Source: Methylophilaceae bacterium (GTDB lineage Bacteria; Pseudomonadota; Gammaproteobacteria; Burkholderiales; Methylophilaceae). From it: 64,000 nt of DNA. Of this stretch, positions 19,354 to 29,316 are shown in pieces. The stretch covers positions 32,575 through 96,574 of the forward strand of contig JAFMCB010000002.1 in NCBI GenBank assembly GCA_017858095.1, written 5' to 3'. How positions within the stretch are numbered: position 1 is the first letter of the stretch; each line of letters begins with the position of its first letter. The notes under the pieces are model-generated. The model did no database searches. It worked only from the letters and a program-made list of their open reading frames with translations, and was not told the origin of the DNA. The position numbers and the translations under genes were made by a program.

Positions 19354-19425
19354 TTACTTGTTCATTACGTACATTGTTACTTCAAAACCGAAACGCATTT
19401 CAGTAGCAGCAGGTGTTGTCCACAT
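19354..19425 (-). CDS. pqqA: PQQ precursor peptide PqqA
   Basis: A 23-residue peptide, MWTTPAATEM then RFGFEVTMYVMNK, encoded with an AGGAG ribosome binding site. The Glu-x-x-x-Tyr motif (E15-V-T-M-Y19) supplies the glutamate and tyrosine that PqqE cross-links to make pyrroloquinoline quinone, the cofactor of methanol dehydrogenases. It stands alone: no pqqBCDE gene is in the window. It has its own terminator at 19308-19333 and a roughly 130-nt upstream region, so it is expressed as a single short transcript. The gene is too short for ordinary ORF length cut-offs. Confidence 0.95.
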   Translation of the reverse strand: MWTTPAATEMRFGFEVTMYVMNK

Positions 19426-19552
19426 AATGTAATCTCCTTTCTTATTTTTTAGATTCTGTTAAAAAAAATTTAAACAGTGATGAGTAATATACCTTGTTAA
19501 TCCTAATTTACGTTTTACAGCGTCATGAATTATTACTAAGGAAAATCATGAT
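19426..19552 (-). promoter_or_regulatory. pqqA leader and promoter region
   Basis: This AT-rich stretch precedes the pqqA ribosome binding site. It contains an inverted repeat CTGTT(T)AA...TTAACAG (about 19455-19476) just upstream of AAAGGAG, and a TATATT about 75 nt upstream of the ATG that could be a -10, though no clear -35 is found. A promoter must lie here because the preceding gene (amtB, same strand order reversed) ends at its own terminator. Confidence 0.35.
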
Positions 19553-19583
19553 AAAAAAAGGGCGCAATTTCTTGCGCCCTTTT
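19553..19583 (-). terminator. Terminator of torF-glnK-amtB
   Basis: GGGCGCAA TTTC TTGCGCCC forms an 8-bp GC-rich hairpin extended by A/T pairs. On the minus strand it is followed by seven T, 30 nt past the amtB stop. It is symmetrical enough to work in both directions. Confidence 0.88.
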
Positions 19584-19612
19584 AACCACTCTATTACAAC
19601 AGGAGGAAGTAA

Positions 19613-21019
19613 TTATGAGTGATAAGCAGTCTCACCGTGTGAGGTAGTATCAAGACCCGTTCTTTCATCTTCTTCACTAACACGGAGGCCCATAATGGCA
19701 TCAATGATTTTAAAGAGAATGAAGCTGATCACACCACACCAAACAATGGTGAAGATAACAGATTTAGCTTGAACCCATAATTGAGACATCATGGTAATAC
19801 CTTCATCATAGCCAACGCCACCAAAATCTGCTGACATCAGAACGGCTAAACCAAGCGCACCCACAATACCTGCTACTCCATGGATTCCAAACACATCGAG
19901 TGAATCGTCATAACCCAGGGCTTTTTTCAAACTGGTACATGCCCAGTAGGCAATGATTGCTGCAATAAAACCAAGCACAATTGCGCCAAGAGGACCCACT
20001 ACTGCACAGGCAGGAGTAATTGCCACCAAACCTGAAATTGCACCAGAAGCACCACCAAGCATGGATGGTTTACCTTTGCTCATCCATTCCATAACTACCC
20101 ATCCTAAGACAGCAGCAGCAGTTGCAACTTGTGTATTGATCATAACTAAACCCGCGGTACCGTCGGCGGCTAATTCACTACCTACATTAAAACCGAACCA
20201 ACCAGCCCACAGTAATGAAGCACCGATCATTGTCATTGGTAAGTTATGAGGCGCCATTGCTTCTTTTCCATAACCAATACGTTTACCGATTACGATTGCG
20301 CCGACCAATGCTGCAATACCTGCATTAATATGAACCACGGTGCCACCAGCAAAGTCGATTGCGCCCCAGCTTGAGATAAGCCCGCCACCCCAAACCATAT
20401 GACAGATCGGAGCATAGACAAGTAACGCCCAGCCTGTTAAAAAGACAAGCAGCGATGAAAACTTAATGCGCTCAGCAAATGCGCCGACAATCAATGCCGG
20501 TGTTAGCGCAAAGAAGGTTAATTGGAATGTAACAAAAACATATTCCGGAATAGTTCCGCTGATGCCTTCACTGGTGATGCCTTTTAAGAATGCCAAGCTT
20601 AAGTCCCCAACGTAGGCATTGCCCTCTGAGAATGCCAAGCTGTAACCTAACACAACCCAGAGTACAGACATGAGTGAGAAGGTAACAAAAACCTGCATGA
20701 GCACGGAGAGCATATTTTTAGAGCGAACTAAGCCACCATAAAAGAGAGCTAATCCAGGAATTGCCATAACAAGAACTAAAATAGTCGCTACAATCATCCA
20801 GGCAGTATCGCCTGCTGAAAGGGTTGGCTCCTCCTCAGCCACTGCAGCTTCTGCAACAGGCATTTCTGCATGATCGCCATGCATGTCAGCAACAATTGTT
20901 GCCTGCCAAAGCGCATCATTGGCGGCAACTGCCTCAGTCGCCATCCCTGTTGTTGAAAAACCAAATAAAAGTAGACTCATCATGCCTACTAAACCAAATT
21001 TCGAAATCCATTTTTTCAT
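19613..21019 (-). CDS. amtB: Ammonium transporter AmtB
   Basis: A 468-residue Amt-family channel with a cleavable signal peptide (MKKWISKFGLVG to about residue 27) and eleven membrane helices after residue 65. The pore histidines are in CHMVWGGG and GIHGVAGIVGAL, and the family signature FYGGLVRSKNML is present. The ATG at 21019 follows AAGGAGACAATC. The frame is open to 21082 but that would overlap glnK and displace the signal peptide. It lies 10 nt after glnK, the regulator that plugs it when nitrogen is plentiful. Confidence 0.96.
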   Translation of the reverse strand: MKKWISKFGLVGMMSLLLFGFSTTGMATEAVAANDALWQATIVADMHGDHAEMPVAEAAVAEEEPTLSAGDTAWMIVATILVLVMAIPGLALFYGGLVRSKNMLSVLMQVFVTFSLMSVLWVVLGYSLAFSEGNAYVGDLSLAFLKGITSEGISGTIPEYVFVTFQLTFFALTPALIVGAFAERIKFSSLLVFLTGWALLVYAPICHMVWGGGLISSWGAIDFAGGTVVHINAGIAALVGAIVIGKRIGYGKEAMAPHNLPMTMIGASLLWAGWFGFNVGSELAADGTAGLVMINTQVATAAAVLGWVVMEWMSKGKPSMLGGASGAISGLVAITPACAVVGPLGAIVLGFIAAIIAYWACTSLKKALGYDDSLDVFGIHGVAGIVGALGLAVLMSADFGGVGYDEGITMMSQLWVQAKSVIFTIVWCGVISFILFKIIDAIMGLRVSEEDERTGLDTTSHGETAYHS

Positions 21020-21029
21020 GATTGTCTCC

Positions 21030-21386
<357 letters not shown>

Positions 21387-22163
21387 TTAAAAGGATGCGC
21401 TTAAGTAAGCTCCCCATGTTTCGTCGTATGCTTTCTCATTACCAATAGTCCAATCATCTTCAGATGTATCGGTATAAAAAGCCCCAACGGAATAGTTATC
21501 ATTGATTGCATAATCAACATTAACTTTCCAATCTTCGTATTCAACAGCTTCTGCAGCGGCACCGTCACCATCCCAGACTCCAAAATGAGCACTTACAGTT
21601 ACAGGCGTATCACCAATAGGAGCTTCGATAGAAAAATCATGGTACATAGTGCCATCAGCATCTGGACCTACATTCCATCCTTCATCAGAAATAAGATAAA
21701 AGGCAGTGTAGCCAACGCTTAGTATTCCAAAGTCATAGCCAATCCCGGCATAAACCTCTGTAGCATCAGATGCTGCAGCTCCAGCTGCTTCATCACCTGG
21801 ATACCAGTACTGAAGAATACCTACATCAAGACCAATACCATTAATATCAAATGCATAACCTGCATAGCCATCAATTTCAAGACTGTTGTCTGTCATAGCT
21901 CCACTATCTGTAGTCCACTCAACGTTAGATGCCCAAACACCTGCATAGAAACCTGATGAGTGCTCTACATCAAAACCACCTTGCAATGCAGGCTGTCGTT
22001 GTGTTTGAGATGCTCCGCGCCAAATGTAGTCAGAATAAAGACCCACGTTTGCACTAATACTCCAATCTGAAGTCTCTGCAGGAGCAGCTTCTTCAGCATG
22101 GATCGCCGTCAAAGGGACCATTAAGGCACCTAAAACCGCTAATTTAATTTTATTAAGTTTCAT
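21387..22163 (-). CDS. TorF family putative porin
   Basis: A 258-residue outer membrane beta-barrel protein of the family known as TorF or gcw_chp. The signal peptide ends AIHA at about residue 22. The mature N-terminus SANVGLYSDYIWRGASQTQRQPALQGG is the family hallmark, followed by alternating aromatic strands and a final ...LSASF barrel end. It heads the glnK-amtB operon under a sigma-54 promoter, so a role in uptake of a nitrogen source is inferred. I start at the ATG at 22163 after AGAGGAAGTAAT; a longer frame would begin upstream of the predicted transcription start. Confidence 0.88.
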   Translation of the reverse strand: MKLNKIKLAVLGALMVPLTAIHAEEAAPAETSDWSISANVGLYSDYIWRGASQTQRQPALQGGFDVEHSSGFYAGVWASNVEWTTDSGAMTDNSLEIDGYAGYAFDINGIGLDVGILQYWYPGDEAAGAAASDATEVYAGIGYDFGILSVGYTAFYLISDEGWNVGPDADGTMYHDFSIEAPIGDTPVTVSAHFGVWDGDGAAAEAVEYEDWKVNVDYAINDNYSVGAFYTDTSEDDWTIGNEKAYDETWGAYLSASF

Positions 22164-22210
22164 TATTACTTCCTCTTTAAAGTTAAAAAATGATTCAACA
22201 ATTTTATTAC

Positions 22211-22228
22211 AAGCAAAAAGCATGCCAA
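22211..22228 (-). promoter_or_regulatory. sigma-54 promoter of torF-glnK-amtB
   Basis: The minus strand reads TTGGCATGCTTTTTGCTT. The invariant GG and GC are separated by exactly 10 nt, as in the -24/-12 consensus TGGCAC-N5-TTGC. Transcription would begin near 22202, 39 nt before the torF ATG. Nitrogen control through RpoN and NtrC is inferred. I could not find a convincing NtrC site further upstream. Confidence 0.85.
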
Positions 22229-22263
22229 AAATCACAATGGGGAATAACTATGATTTAATATAC

Positions 22264-22293
22264 TTGCTGTTAAATAATAAAAAACTGTTAAAA
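22264..22293 (+). promoter_or_regulatory. Possible promoter of ubiK-metH
   Basis: TTGCTG (22264-22269), an 18-nt spacer, and TTAAAA (22288-22293) lie 25 nt before ubiK. The octamer CTGTTAAA occurs twice here (22267 and 22285), 18 nt apart. Both hexamers are imperfect. Confidence 0.4.
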
Positions 22294-22317
22294 TCAATGC
22301 TTTACGCACAATAAAAT

Positions 22318-22554
22318 ATGATTAATAGAGAAAAAATACAAGAAATATCCGATAAAATTCGTGAAATTATTAAAAATTCACCAATTGAGGACATGGAAAA
22401 TAATATTAATGCACTACTTCGGAGCATGTTCACCAAATTGGACCTAATTAATCGTGAAGAATTCGATATTCAGACTGAGGTTCTAAAAAAAACACGACTC
22501 AAGCTAGAGGCCCTGGAAGCTAAACTCAAAGCACTCGAAACTAAGCACAAATAA
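22318..22554 (+). CDS. ubiK: Ubiquinone biosynthesis accessory factor UbiK
   Basis: A 78-residue protein of the YqiC/BMFP family. It has the N-terminal MINREKIQEISDKIREII helix and a C-terminal coiled coil (LKLEALEAKLKALE) used for trimerisation. In E. coli it helps assemble the soluble Ubi complex under aerobic conditions. It lies 42 nt before metH on the same strand. Confidence 0.9.
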   Translation: MINREKIQEISDKIREIIKNSPIEDMENNINALLRSMFTKLDLINREEFDIQTEVLKKTRLKLEALEAKLKALETKHK

Positions 22555-22596
22555 ATTACTCTACATATCTTCTTGAATTCGTTAAAATCAAGCTAA

Positions 22597-25500
22597 ATGA
22601 ACATGCCGCAAATTATTCATACTGAAAAATTATTAAAAAAAATCCTTTCCCAACGGATAATGGTGATGGATGGTGCCATGGGCACCATGATCCAACAACA
22701 TCAACTGACAGAGGAAGATTACCGAGGCGGGCCGAAAGGTGAGTTTCAATCTTTTCAAGCGCCTGCTGGAGAAAGAGAATTATTCTTAAAAGGCAATAAT
22801 GAGCTTTTAAGCATTACGCAGCCGAAAATAATCCAACAAATTCATGAGGATTATCTCGCGGCCGGGGCAGATATTATTGAAACCAATACCTTTGGTGCCA
22901 ATACCGTGGCGCAGGAGGACTACTGTATGCCGCATCTGGCCAGACAGATGAATCTGGCATCAGTCAAACTCGCAAAAGCGGCCGCAAAAAAATTTCATTC
23001 GGACGAAAAACCTCGTTTTGTTGCTGGAGCTGTTGGACCTACGCCAAAAACAGCATCCATTTCACCAGATGTGAACGATCCAGGCGCAAGAAATGTAACT
23101 TTTGATCAATTAGTGAACAGTTATACCGAGCAGGTAGATGCATTAATTGAAGGAGGAGCGGACCTTATTTTAGTGGAAACGGTTTTTGATACCTTAAATT
23201 GTAAGGCAGCCCTTTTTGCTATCGAGGAAAGTTTTAAAAAACTCGATTACCGACTTCCAATGATGATCTCCGGCACGGTGACCGACGCGTCGGGAAGAAT
23301 TTTATCGGGCCAGACTGTGTCGGCATTTTGGAATTCCATTCGTCATGCAAAACCGTTAACTGTGGGGCTAAATTGTGCATTGGGCGCAGCACTGATGCGA
23401 CCTTACGCGGAAGAGTTATCAAAAATTGCTGATACGCACATCTGTATTTATCCTAATGCGGGGTTACCAAATCCCATGTCAGATACTGGTTTTGATGAAA
23501 AGCCGAAGGATACATCGTCATTACTTAAAGAATTTGCTGAGAGTGGTTTTGTCAATATCGCGGGCGGTTGTTGCGGCACCACGCCAGCGCACATTCAAGC
23601 AATTGCAGAAGAAATCAAGGGTATTTCTCCGCGCGTTTTACCCACCAATGATCGCTTCATGCAATTATCAGGATTAGAGCCATTGGTGATCAAGGATGAT
23701 AGCCTGTTCGTCAATGTCGGCGAAAGGACCAATGTTACTGGTTCAAAAGCATTTGCTAATCTAATTTTAAATGACAAGTATGACGAGGCTGTCGCAGTGG
23801 CAAGACAGCAAGTGGAAAATGGTGCACAGATAATTGATGTCAATATGGATGAAGGCATGCTAGACGCTGAAAAAGCCATGACCCATTTTTTAAATTTAAT
23901 TGCCTCCGAACCGGATATTGCCCGAATACCGATCATGATCGACTCATCAAAATGGTCCGTTATCGAAGCTGGTTTGAAGTGTGTTCAAGGCAAAGCCATA
24001 GTCAACTCACTATCATTGAAAGAAGGCGAAAAGGAGTTTTTGTATCAAGCCAGACGATGCAAACAATATGGTGCCGCTATTATTGTCATGGCTTTTGATG
24101 AAAATGGTCAGGCAGATACGTTTGAAAGAAAAACGTCAATTTGCAAACGCGCTTACGATTTGCTTGTACAACAAGTTCATTTCCCACCCGAGGATATTAT
24201 TTTTGATCCAAATATTTTTGCTATCGCAACGGGTATCGAAGAACACAATAATTACGCGGTTGATTTTATTAATGCTACAAAATGGATTAAAGACAATCTG
24301 CCCTTTGCTAAAATTTCTGGTGGCGTTTCGAATGTTAGTTTTAGTTTCCGCGGTAACGAGGCTGCTAGAGAAGCGATTCATACAGTTTTTTTGTACCATG
24401 CGATTAAAGCCGGGATGACGATGGGTATCGTCAATGCAGGCATGATGGGGGTTTACGATGACCTAGATGAAAAATTGCGTGACGTTGTCGAAGATGTTGT
24501 CCTCAACCGCAAACCTGACGCAACGGAGCGCATGATTGAAATAGCCGGTACGCTAACGGGGTCAAAAAGAGAAGAGGAAAAGATTAATTGGCGTGGCGAT
24601 GATGAAAATAAAGTGACTGTTGAGAAAAGAATTGAATATTCGTTGGTGCATGGAATCACGAATTTTATTGTGGAGGACACCGAAGAAGCTCGGCAAAAAA
24701 TTATGGCAAATGATGAGGGCCGCCCCATTCAAGTTATTGAAGGCCCATTGATGGATGGCATGAATGTGGTGGGTGACTTGTTTGCGCAGGGCAAAATGTT
24801 TTTGCCACAAGTGGTTAAATCAGCCCGTGTGATGAAGCAAGCGGTCGCGCATCTTGTTCCTTTTATTGAAAAAGAAAAAGAAAATGAAGAAAAGCGAACC
24901 GGAATCAAAGCAAAACCTAAAGGCAAAATGTTGATTGCTACCGTAAAGGGGGATGTGCATGATATTGGTAAGAATATTGTTTCGGTGGTATTGCAATGCA
25001 ATAATTTTGAAGTTGTTAACATGGGGGTCATGGTTCCCTGTGCGGAGATTTTAGCCAAAGCCAAAGAAGAGAATGTTGATATCATTGGCCTCTCTGGTTT
25101 AATTACACCCTCGTTGGAAGAGATGGCATACGTTGCCTCGGAAATGCAACGTGACCCATTTTTTCAAGCAGTTAAAATGCCCTTACTCATCGGCGGTGCA
25201 ACCACATCAAGAGCACATACTGCGGTAAAAATTGCTCCAAAGTACGAAGGCCCTGTGATTCATGTGGCTGATGCATCACGATCGGTATCCGTCATGCAAT
25301 CCCTAATGACACCGGAGCAAAGAACAAAATACCTCAATGATCTTAATAAGGATTATGACAAAGTTCGTCAGCAGCATGAGAATAAAAAAGGTGCTACTTA
25401 CCTTACTATTGCAGAGGCGCGAAAAAATAAACTTAATTTAAAATTTAACCCAGTAAAACCTAAATTTATTGGTCGTCGTGTATTTAAAAATATTGATCTG

Positions 25501-26370
25501 GGTTTATTGGTTCCATATATCGACTGGACCCCATTTTTTCAAACATGGGATTTAGCAGGTAGCTACCCAAAAATATTAGATGATGAAGTGGTCGGGCAGA
25601 GTGCAAAGCAAGTATTTGCTGAGGCAAAAAAAATGCTTGATAAATTGGTAAACGAAAAGAAATTAAAGGCAAACGGTGTGGTGGCTTTTTATCCTGCTAA
25701 CAGTGTCAATGATGATATTGAAGTTTATGCCAATGACAAACGTGAAGAAAAACTCTTTACCTATTATGGGTTAAGGCAACAAACATTAAAACCAAAAATT
25801 GATGGTCAGCAAAGACCTAACATGTGTTTGTCTGACTTTATTGCGCCCAAGGAAACAGGCATCGATGATTATATTGGCTTATTTGCTGTTACAGCTGGTG
25901 AGGGCGGTGAATTTTATGAGCAGCAATTTTTAAAAGAGCATGATGATTATGCAAGTATTATGTTTAAGGCATTAACAGATCGCTTGGCTGAAGCGTTTGC
26001 GGAGTATATGCATGAGCGAGTTAGGGTGGATTTGTGGGGTTACAATACGAAAGAAAAATTGAGCCAAGCAGAGCTCATAAAAGAATCTTATTTGGGAATT
26101 CGACCAGCACCGGGGTATCCTGCGTGTCCTGAGCACACCGTTAAAAAAGAAATGTTCCAAGTATTAAATGCGCATGATATTGGCATGGAATTAACAGAAA
26201 GTTTAGCCATGAAACCTGCATCCTCTGTGAGCGGCTTTTATTTTTCTCACCCCGAAGCAAAATATTTTAGTGTAGATAAAATTGACCAAGACCAGTTAAA
26301 AGATATGGCAGTAAGACGTTCGGTGGACATTGATCAATTACGCATTTGGCTTGCCACTAATTTGAGATAA
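22597..26370 (+). CDS. metH: Cobalamin-dependent methionine synthase
   Basis: A full-length, 1257-residue MetH that transfers the methyl group of methyl-tetrahydrofolate through B12 to homocysteine. In order: the homocysteine domain with zinc cysteines in GLNCALGA (about 259) and GGCCGTT (about 325-326); the pterin domain ([17 protein letters not shown]); the B12 cap and B12 domain with the lower-ligand histidine in DVHDIGKN (about 788); and the AdoMet reactivation domain with [12 protein letters not shown] near 1170. mpl follows by 3 nt. No cobalamin riboswitch fits in the short upstream gap. Confidence 0.98.
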   Translation: MNMPQIIHTEKLLKKILSQRIMVMDGAMGTMIQQHQLTEEDYRGGPKGEFQSFQAPAGERELFLKGNNELLSITQPKIIQQIHEDYLAAGADIIETNTFGANTVAQEDYCMPHLARQMNLASVKLAKAAAKKFHSDEKPRFVAGAVGPTPKTASISPDVNDPGARNVTFDQLVNSYTEQVDALIEGGADLILVETVFDTLNCKAALFAIEESFKKLDYRLPMMISGTVTDASGRILSGQTVSAFWNSIRHAKPLTVGLNCALGAALMRPYAEELSKIADTHICIYPNAGLPNPMSDTGFDEKPKDTSSLLKEFAESGFVNIAGGCCGTTPAHIQAIAEEIKGISPRVLPTNDRFMQLSGLEPLVIKDDSLFVNVGERTNVTGSKAFANLILNDKYDEAVAVARQQVENGAQIIDVNMDEGMLDAEKAMTHFLNLIASEPDIARIPIMIDSSKWSVIEAGLKCVQGKAIVNSLSLKEGEKEFLYQARRCKQYGAAIIVMAFDENGQADTFERKTSICKRAYDLLVQQVHFPPEDIIFDPNIFAIATGIEEHNNYAVDFINATKWIKDNLPFAKISGGVSNVSFSFRGNEAAREAIHTVFLYHAIKAGMTMGIVNAGMMGVYDDLDEKLRDVVEDVVLNRKPDATERMIEIAGTLTGSKREEEKINWRGDDENKVTVEKRIEYSLVHGITNFIVEDTEEARQKIMANDEGRPIQVIEGPLMDGMNVVGDLFAQGKMFLPQVVKSARVMKQAVAHLVPFIEKEKENEEKRTGIKAKPKGKMLIATVKGDVHDIGKNIVSVVLQCNNFEVVNMGVMVPCAEILAKAKEENVDIIGLSGLITPSLEEMAYVASEMQRDPFFQAVKMPLLIGGATTSRAHTAVKIAPKYEGPVIHVADASRSVSVMQSLMTPEQRTKYLNDLNKDYDKVRQQHENKKGATYLTIAEARKNKLNLKFNPVKPKFIGRRVFKNIDLGLLVPYIDWTPFFQTWDLAGSYPKILDDEVVGQSAKQVFAEAKKMLDKLVNEKKLKANGVVAFYPANSVNDDIEVYANDKREEKLFTYYGLRQQTLKPKIDGQQRPNMCLSDFIAPKETGIDDYIGLFAVTAGEGGEFYEQQFLKEHDDYASIMFKALTDRLAEAFAEYMHERVRVDLWGYNTKEKLSQAELIKESYLGIRPAPGYPACPEHTVKKEMFQVLNAHDIGMELTESLAMKPASSVSGFYFSHPEAKYFSVDKIDQDQLKDMAVRRSVDIDQLRIWLATNLR

Positions 26371-26373
26371 ATT

Positions 26374-27720
26374 ATGCATATCCATATTTTAGGTATTTGT
26401 GGAACATTTATGGCGGGTGTTGCAGCAATTGCTAAAGTGAATGGTCACCATGTTACTGGCTGTGACAAAAATGTTTATCCCCCCATGTCCACGCAATTAC
26501 AGCGAATGGAAATTGAATTAATTGAGGGATACCATGCTGAACAAATCTCATTAAAGCCTGATATTTATGTGATAGGCAATGTGATTTCGCGAGGTAACCC
26601 ATTGATGGAGACGATTTTAAACAAAAATCTTCCATTTCAGTCAGGCCCTGAATGGATGTATGAAAATATTTTGAAGAATAAATGGGTCATGGCCGTTGCC
26701 GGGACACATGGCAAAACGACAACCACCGCCATGTTGTCATGGATTTTAGAATGGTCTGGATACAATCCTGGCTATTTGATTGGGGGCCTTCCAAATAATT
26801 TTGACACTTCAGCAAAAGATAGTAAAAATTCTAATTTTTTTGTGATTGAAGCAGATGAGTACGATAGTGCTTTTTTTGATAAGCGCTCAAAATTTATTCA
26901 TTACCACCCCAGAACACTAATTTTAAATAATCTCGAGTTTGATCACGCGGATATTTTTGATTCTTTGAAAGATATTGAAAGACAATTTCATCATTTAATC
27001 AGAACTGTTCCATCAGAAGGAAAGGTTTTGGTGAATCAGGAATGTACGAATTTAAAAAAATTGATTGATCGAGGTTGTTGGTCTGAAATTGAATATTTTG
27101 GTTCCAGTAAAGGCTGGAGTTATAAATCATCGGGTTTAGAGAGTATTGAAATTTTCTTTCAAGCAGAACTGCAAGGTACACTGCAATGGAATTTGCTCGG
27201 CCACCACAATGTCATGAATGCGCTTGCGTCAATTGCTGCAGCCAAACATGTGGGTATTTTGCCAAACCAAGCTATTGAAGCTTTAAAAAAGTTTAGGGGA
27301 GTAAAGCGCCGTATGGAAAAGATAGCCGAAATTAATGAGGTTACCTTCTATGATGACTTTGCCCATCACCCGACAGCAATCAAAAGTACGATTGATGGTT
27401 TAAAAAAAATTGTAGGGCCAGGCAGGAGTATTGTTGCATTAGATCCTCGATCCAACACAATGAAGTTAGGTACGTTAAAATCAGAATTAAAAGAAAGTTT
27501 GATGGATGCGGATCAGGTCTATATTTTAGCCAGTAATGATTTAAAATGGGATCCAAAACATTATTTTTATGACTGTGATAAAACCTTTATATTTGATGAT
27601 GTGGATAACATGCTAGATAGCCTATTAAAAGGCAGTAACAAAGGTGACCATGTTGTTTTTATGAGTAATGGAAGTTTTTCAGGCATACAAAAAAAAATAA
27701 GTGAGTTATCCCAGCTATAA
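26374..27720 (+). CDS. mpl: UDP-N-acetylmuramate:L-alanyl-gamma-D-glutamyl-meso-diaminopimelate ligase
   Basis: A 448-residue Mur-ligase-type recycling enzyme that reattaches murein tripeptide to UDP-MurNAc. The N-terminus MHIHILGICGTFMAGVA and the P-loop AGTHGKTTT (about residue 109) with FFVIEADEYDSAFFD are typical of Mpl rather than MurC. Later motifs are LGHHNVMNALAS and FAHHPTAIK. It fits with ampG elsewhere in the window for muropeptide recycling. It starts 3 nt after metH. Confidence 0.95.
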   Translation: MHIHILGICGTFMAGVAAIAKVNGHHVTGCDKNVYPPMSTQLQRMEIELIEGYHAEQISLKPDIYVIGNVISRGNPLMETILNKNLPFQSGPEWMYENILKNKWVMAVAGTHGKTTTTAMLSWILEWSGYNPGYLIGGLPNNFDTSAKDSKNSNFFVIEADEYDSAFFDKRSKFIHYHPRTLILNNLEFDHADIFDSLKDIERQFHHLIRTVPSEGKVLVNQECTNLKKLIDRGCWSEIEYFGSSKGWSYKSSGLESIEIFFQAELQGTLQWNLLGHHNVMNALASIAAAKHVGILPNQAIEALKKFRGVKRRMEKIAEINEVTFYDDFAHHPTAIKSTIDGLKKIVGPGRSIVALDPRSNTMKLGTLKSELKESLMDADQVYILASNDLKWDPKHYFYDCDKTFIFDDVDNMLDSLLKGSNKGDHVVFMSNGSFSGIQKKISELSQL

Positions 27721-27727
27721 TTTTGCT

Positions 27728-28603
27728 ATGAATTCCCAATTCGATCAGAAATATTTTTTGATTGCCTTAATTTTATCAATCGTATTGCATGCCTTGTTTT
27801 TAATAAACACAAAATTTGATTTGTTTAAAAATAACTTTTTAGATACTGAGCTGGTTATTGAGATGTTCATATTGCCACCCAATGAAAAAGACGAGGTATT
27901 AAAATACCCTGCATTAGATTTGGTTGAAGAAATTAAAAAAGAAGAAGATATTGCATCACCATTACCTTTGAGGGACTTTGTATCAGAAAAAGTGGATGAA
28001 ATTATTACGTCAAAATCTGAAATACAAGAACCACTAAAACAAGAAAATATCAAGGAAGCCCCAATAGTTCCTAAAGAAAGAATTGTTGATCGATTAACTC
28101 AGCCAAATGACAAACAAATATTCGATGAAGAATCTTTTGATGAGGATATTAATCCAGTTGCCAAAAAAGAAAGAATTGAAATTGATACGTCAAAGCTATT
28201 AGCACAAATAAGTACCCTTGATTTAAGTACAAAAAAATCATCATCAGGCATACGAGTTAAAAGAATTTCTGCGCGCTCAAAAGATTATGAATACCGCGCC
28301 TATTTTGAATCCTGGCGACAAAAAGTTGAGAGAATTGGTGCGCTCAACTATCCAAAAGAAGCGATGTTAGGTAATTTTGGCTCATTGAGATTAACGGTTT
28401 CAATTAACTCAGATGGCAGTGTAGAACAAATTGTTGTTGATAAAAGCTCAGGCTCAAAAGAGCTTGATGAGGCAGCAAAAAATATTGTTATGTTATCTGC
28501 ACCCTTTGCAGAATTCTCTTCCAAAATGCGAAATGAAGTCGATGTTGTGAATATTTCCCGAACATGGAAGTTCACAAAAACCAATCAACTACTTACCAAT
28601 TAA
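27728..28603 (+). CDS. TonB-like energy transducer
   Basis: A 291-residue protein with one N-terminal membrane helix (YFLIALILSIVLHALFLI), a long charged periplasmic linker, and a TonB C-terminal domain (about 200-285) with LNYPKEAMLGNFGSLRLTVSINSDG and a KSSGSKELDEAA segment. The linker is Lys/Glu-rich and less proline-rich than in classical TonB. No exbB or exbD is adjacent. The ATG at 27728 is preferred because the frame from 27701 overlaps mpl. The receptor it serves is unknown. Confidence 0.83.
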   Translation: MNSQFDQKYFLIALILSIVLHALFLINTKFDLFKNNFLDTELVIEMFILPPNEKDEVLKYPALDLVEEIKKEEDIASPLPLRDFVSEKVDEIITSKSEIQEPLKQENIKEAPIVPKERIVDRLTQPNDKQIFDEESFDEDINPVAKKERIEIDTSKLLAQISTLDLSTKKSSSGIRVKRISARSKDYEYRAYFESWRQKVERIGALNYPKEAMLGNFGSLRLTVSINSDGSVEQIVVDKSSGSKELDEAAKNIVMLSAPFAEFSSKMRNEVDVVNISRTWKFTKTNQLLTN

Positions 28604-28604
28604 A

Positions 28605-28913
28605 ATGACTTATTACACACATCATATTTTTTTCTGTCTTAATGAAAGAGATGATGGCGCTCAATGCTGCAGTGACTTTGGTGCAGCATCGATATTTGTT
28701 TATATGAAGAAAAAAATAAAAACCATGAATCTTCGAGGGCAAGGCAAAGTAAGAGTCAATCGTGGCGGTTGTTTTGATCGATGTCACGAGGGACCATTAA
28801 TGGTTATTTACCCAGAAGCTGTGTGGTATCGCTACATCGACGAAAATGATATTGACGAAATTATTAGTGAACATATTTTAAATAATCGTGTAGTAAAGCG
28901 ACTATTGGCTTAA
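28605..28913 (+). CDS. (2Fe-2S) ferredoxin, thioredoxin-like fold
   Basis: A 102-residue protein of the Shethna/HoxF-N-like 2Fe-2S family. Candidate ligands are Cys11, Cys21 or Cys22, Cys56 and Cys60, in FFCLNERDDG, AQCC and GGCFDRCHEGP. The electron partner is not known. It starts one nucleotide after the tonB stop, so it is cotranscribed with it. Its end overlaps the convergent HIT gene by 12 nt. Confidence 0.88.
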   Translation: MTYYTHHIFFCLNERDDGAQCCSDFGAASIFVYMKKKIKTMNLRGQGKVRVNRGGCFDRCHEGPLMVIYPEAVWYRYIDENDIDEIISEHILNNRVVKRLLA

Positions 28914-29315
28914 AAAAACCTTCATCTTGCTAATAAAATCTCTTTCTTCTTTTTGATTAAATTCAGTGCTGTTATTTTTTTTTGGAGCTGACCAAATAGC
29001 CCCTGGGAAGTGATTATCATCTTTATATCTGGGAATAATATGCCAATGCAGATGGGGTGTTTTATTGCCCAACGATGCAAGATTAATTTTATCTGGAGCT
29101 AGTAATTTTCTGAGCCCCTTTTCAATATTTAATAAAAGTTGTAGACATTCCTTCTGAAGCGCATCAGTTAGATCAGTCATTTCCTTAATGTGTGCAATGC
29201 TCTCAATTCGACAGTAGCCAGGATAGGCATGATCATTGATAAGGACAACTCGAAAATTAATAGTTTGCCAAATAATTGGGTAACTGCAACCTGAGCACAA
29301 TGAACAGCCAGACAA
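28902..29315 (-). CDS. HIT-family hydrolase
   Basis: A histidine-triad protein of about 137 residues. It has an N-terminal CSLCSGC cysteine cluster, the VVLINDHAYPGYCRI segment and the catalytic triad HLHWHIIPR. The family hydrolyses nucleotide phosphoramidates or dinucleotide polyphosphates. The start is uncertain. A frame open to 29369 overlaps nadA, whereas related proteins begin just before the cysteine cluster. A TTG at 29315, one nucleotide past the nadA stop, gives that length, so I use it. It ends a 20-gene minus-strand run. Confidence 0.82.
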   Translation of the reverse strand: MSGCSLCSGCSYPIIWQTINFRVVLINDHAYPGYCRIESIAHIKEMTDLTDALQKECLQLLLNIEKGLRKLLAPDKINLASLGNKTPHLHWHIIPRYKDDNHFPGAIWSAPKKNNSTEFNQKEERDFISKMKVFLSQ

Positions 29316-29316
29316 T

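Noticed and set aside
22229..22317. NtrC binding site upstream of the torF sigma-54 promoter
   Set aside because: The nearest candidate (GTGC-N5-GCAT around 22300) has the wrong arm orientation and spacing compared with GCAC-N7-GTGC.
22572..22592. CTTGA/TCAAG hairpin before metH as a regulatory element
   Set aside because: It has only five base pairs with an 11-nt loop in AT-rich DNA, and is likely chance.
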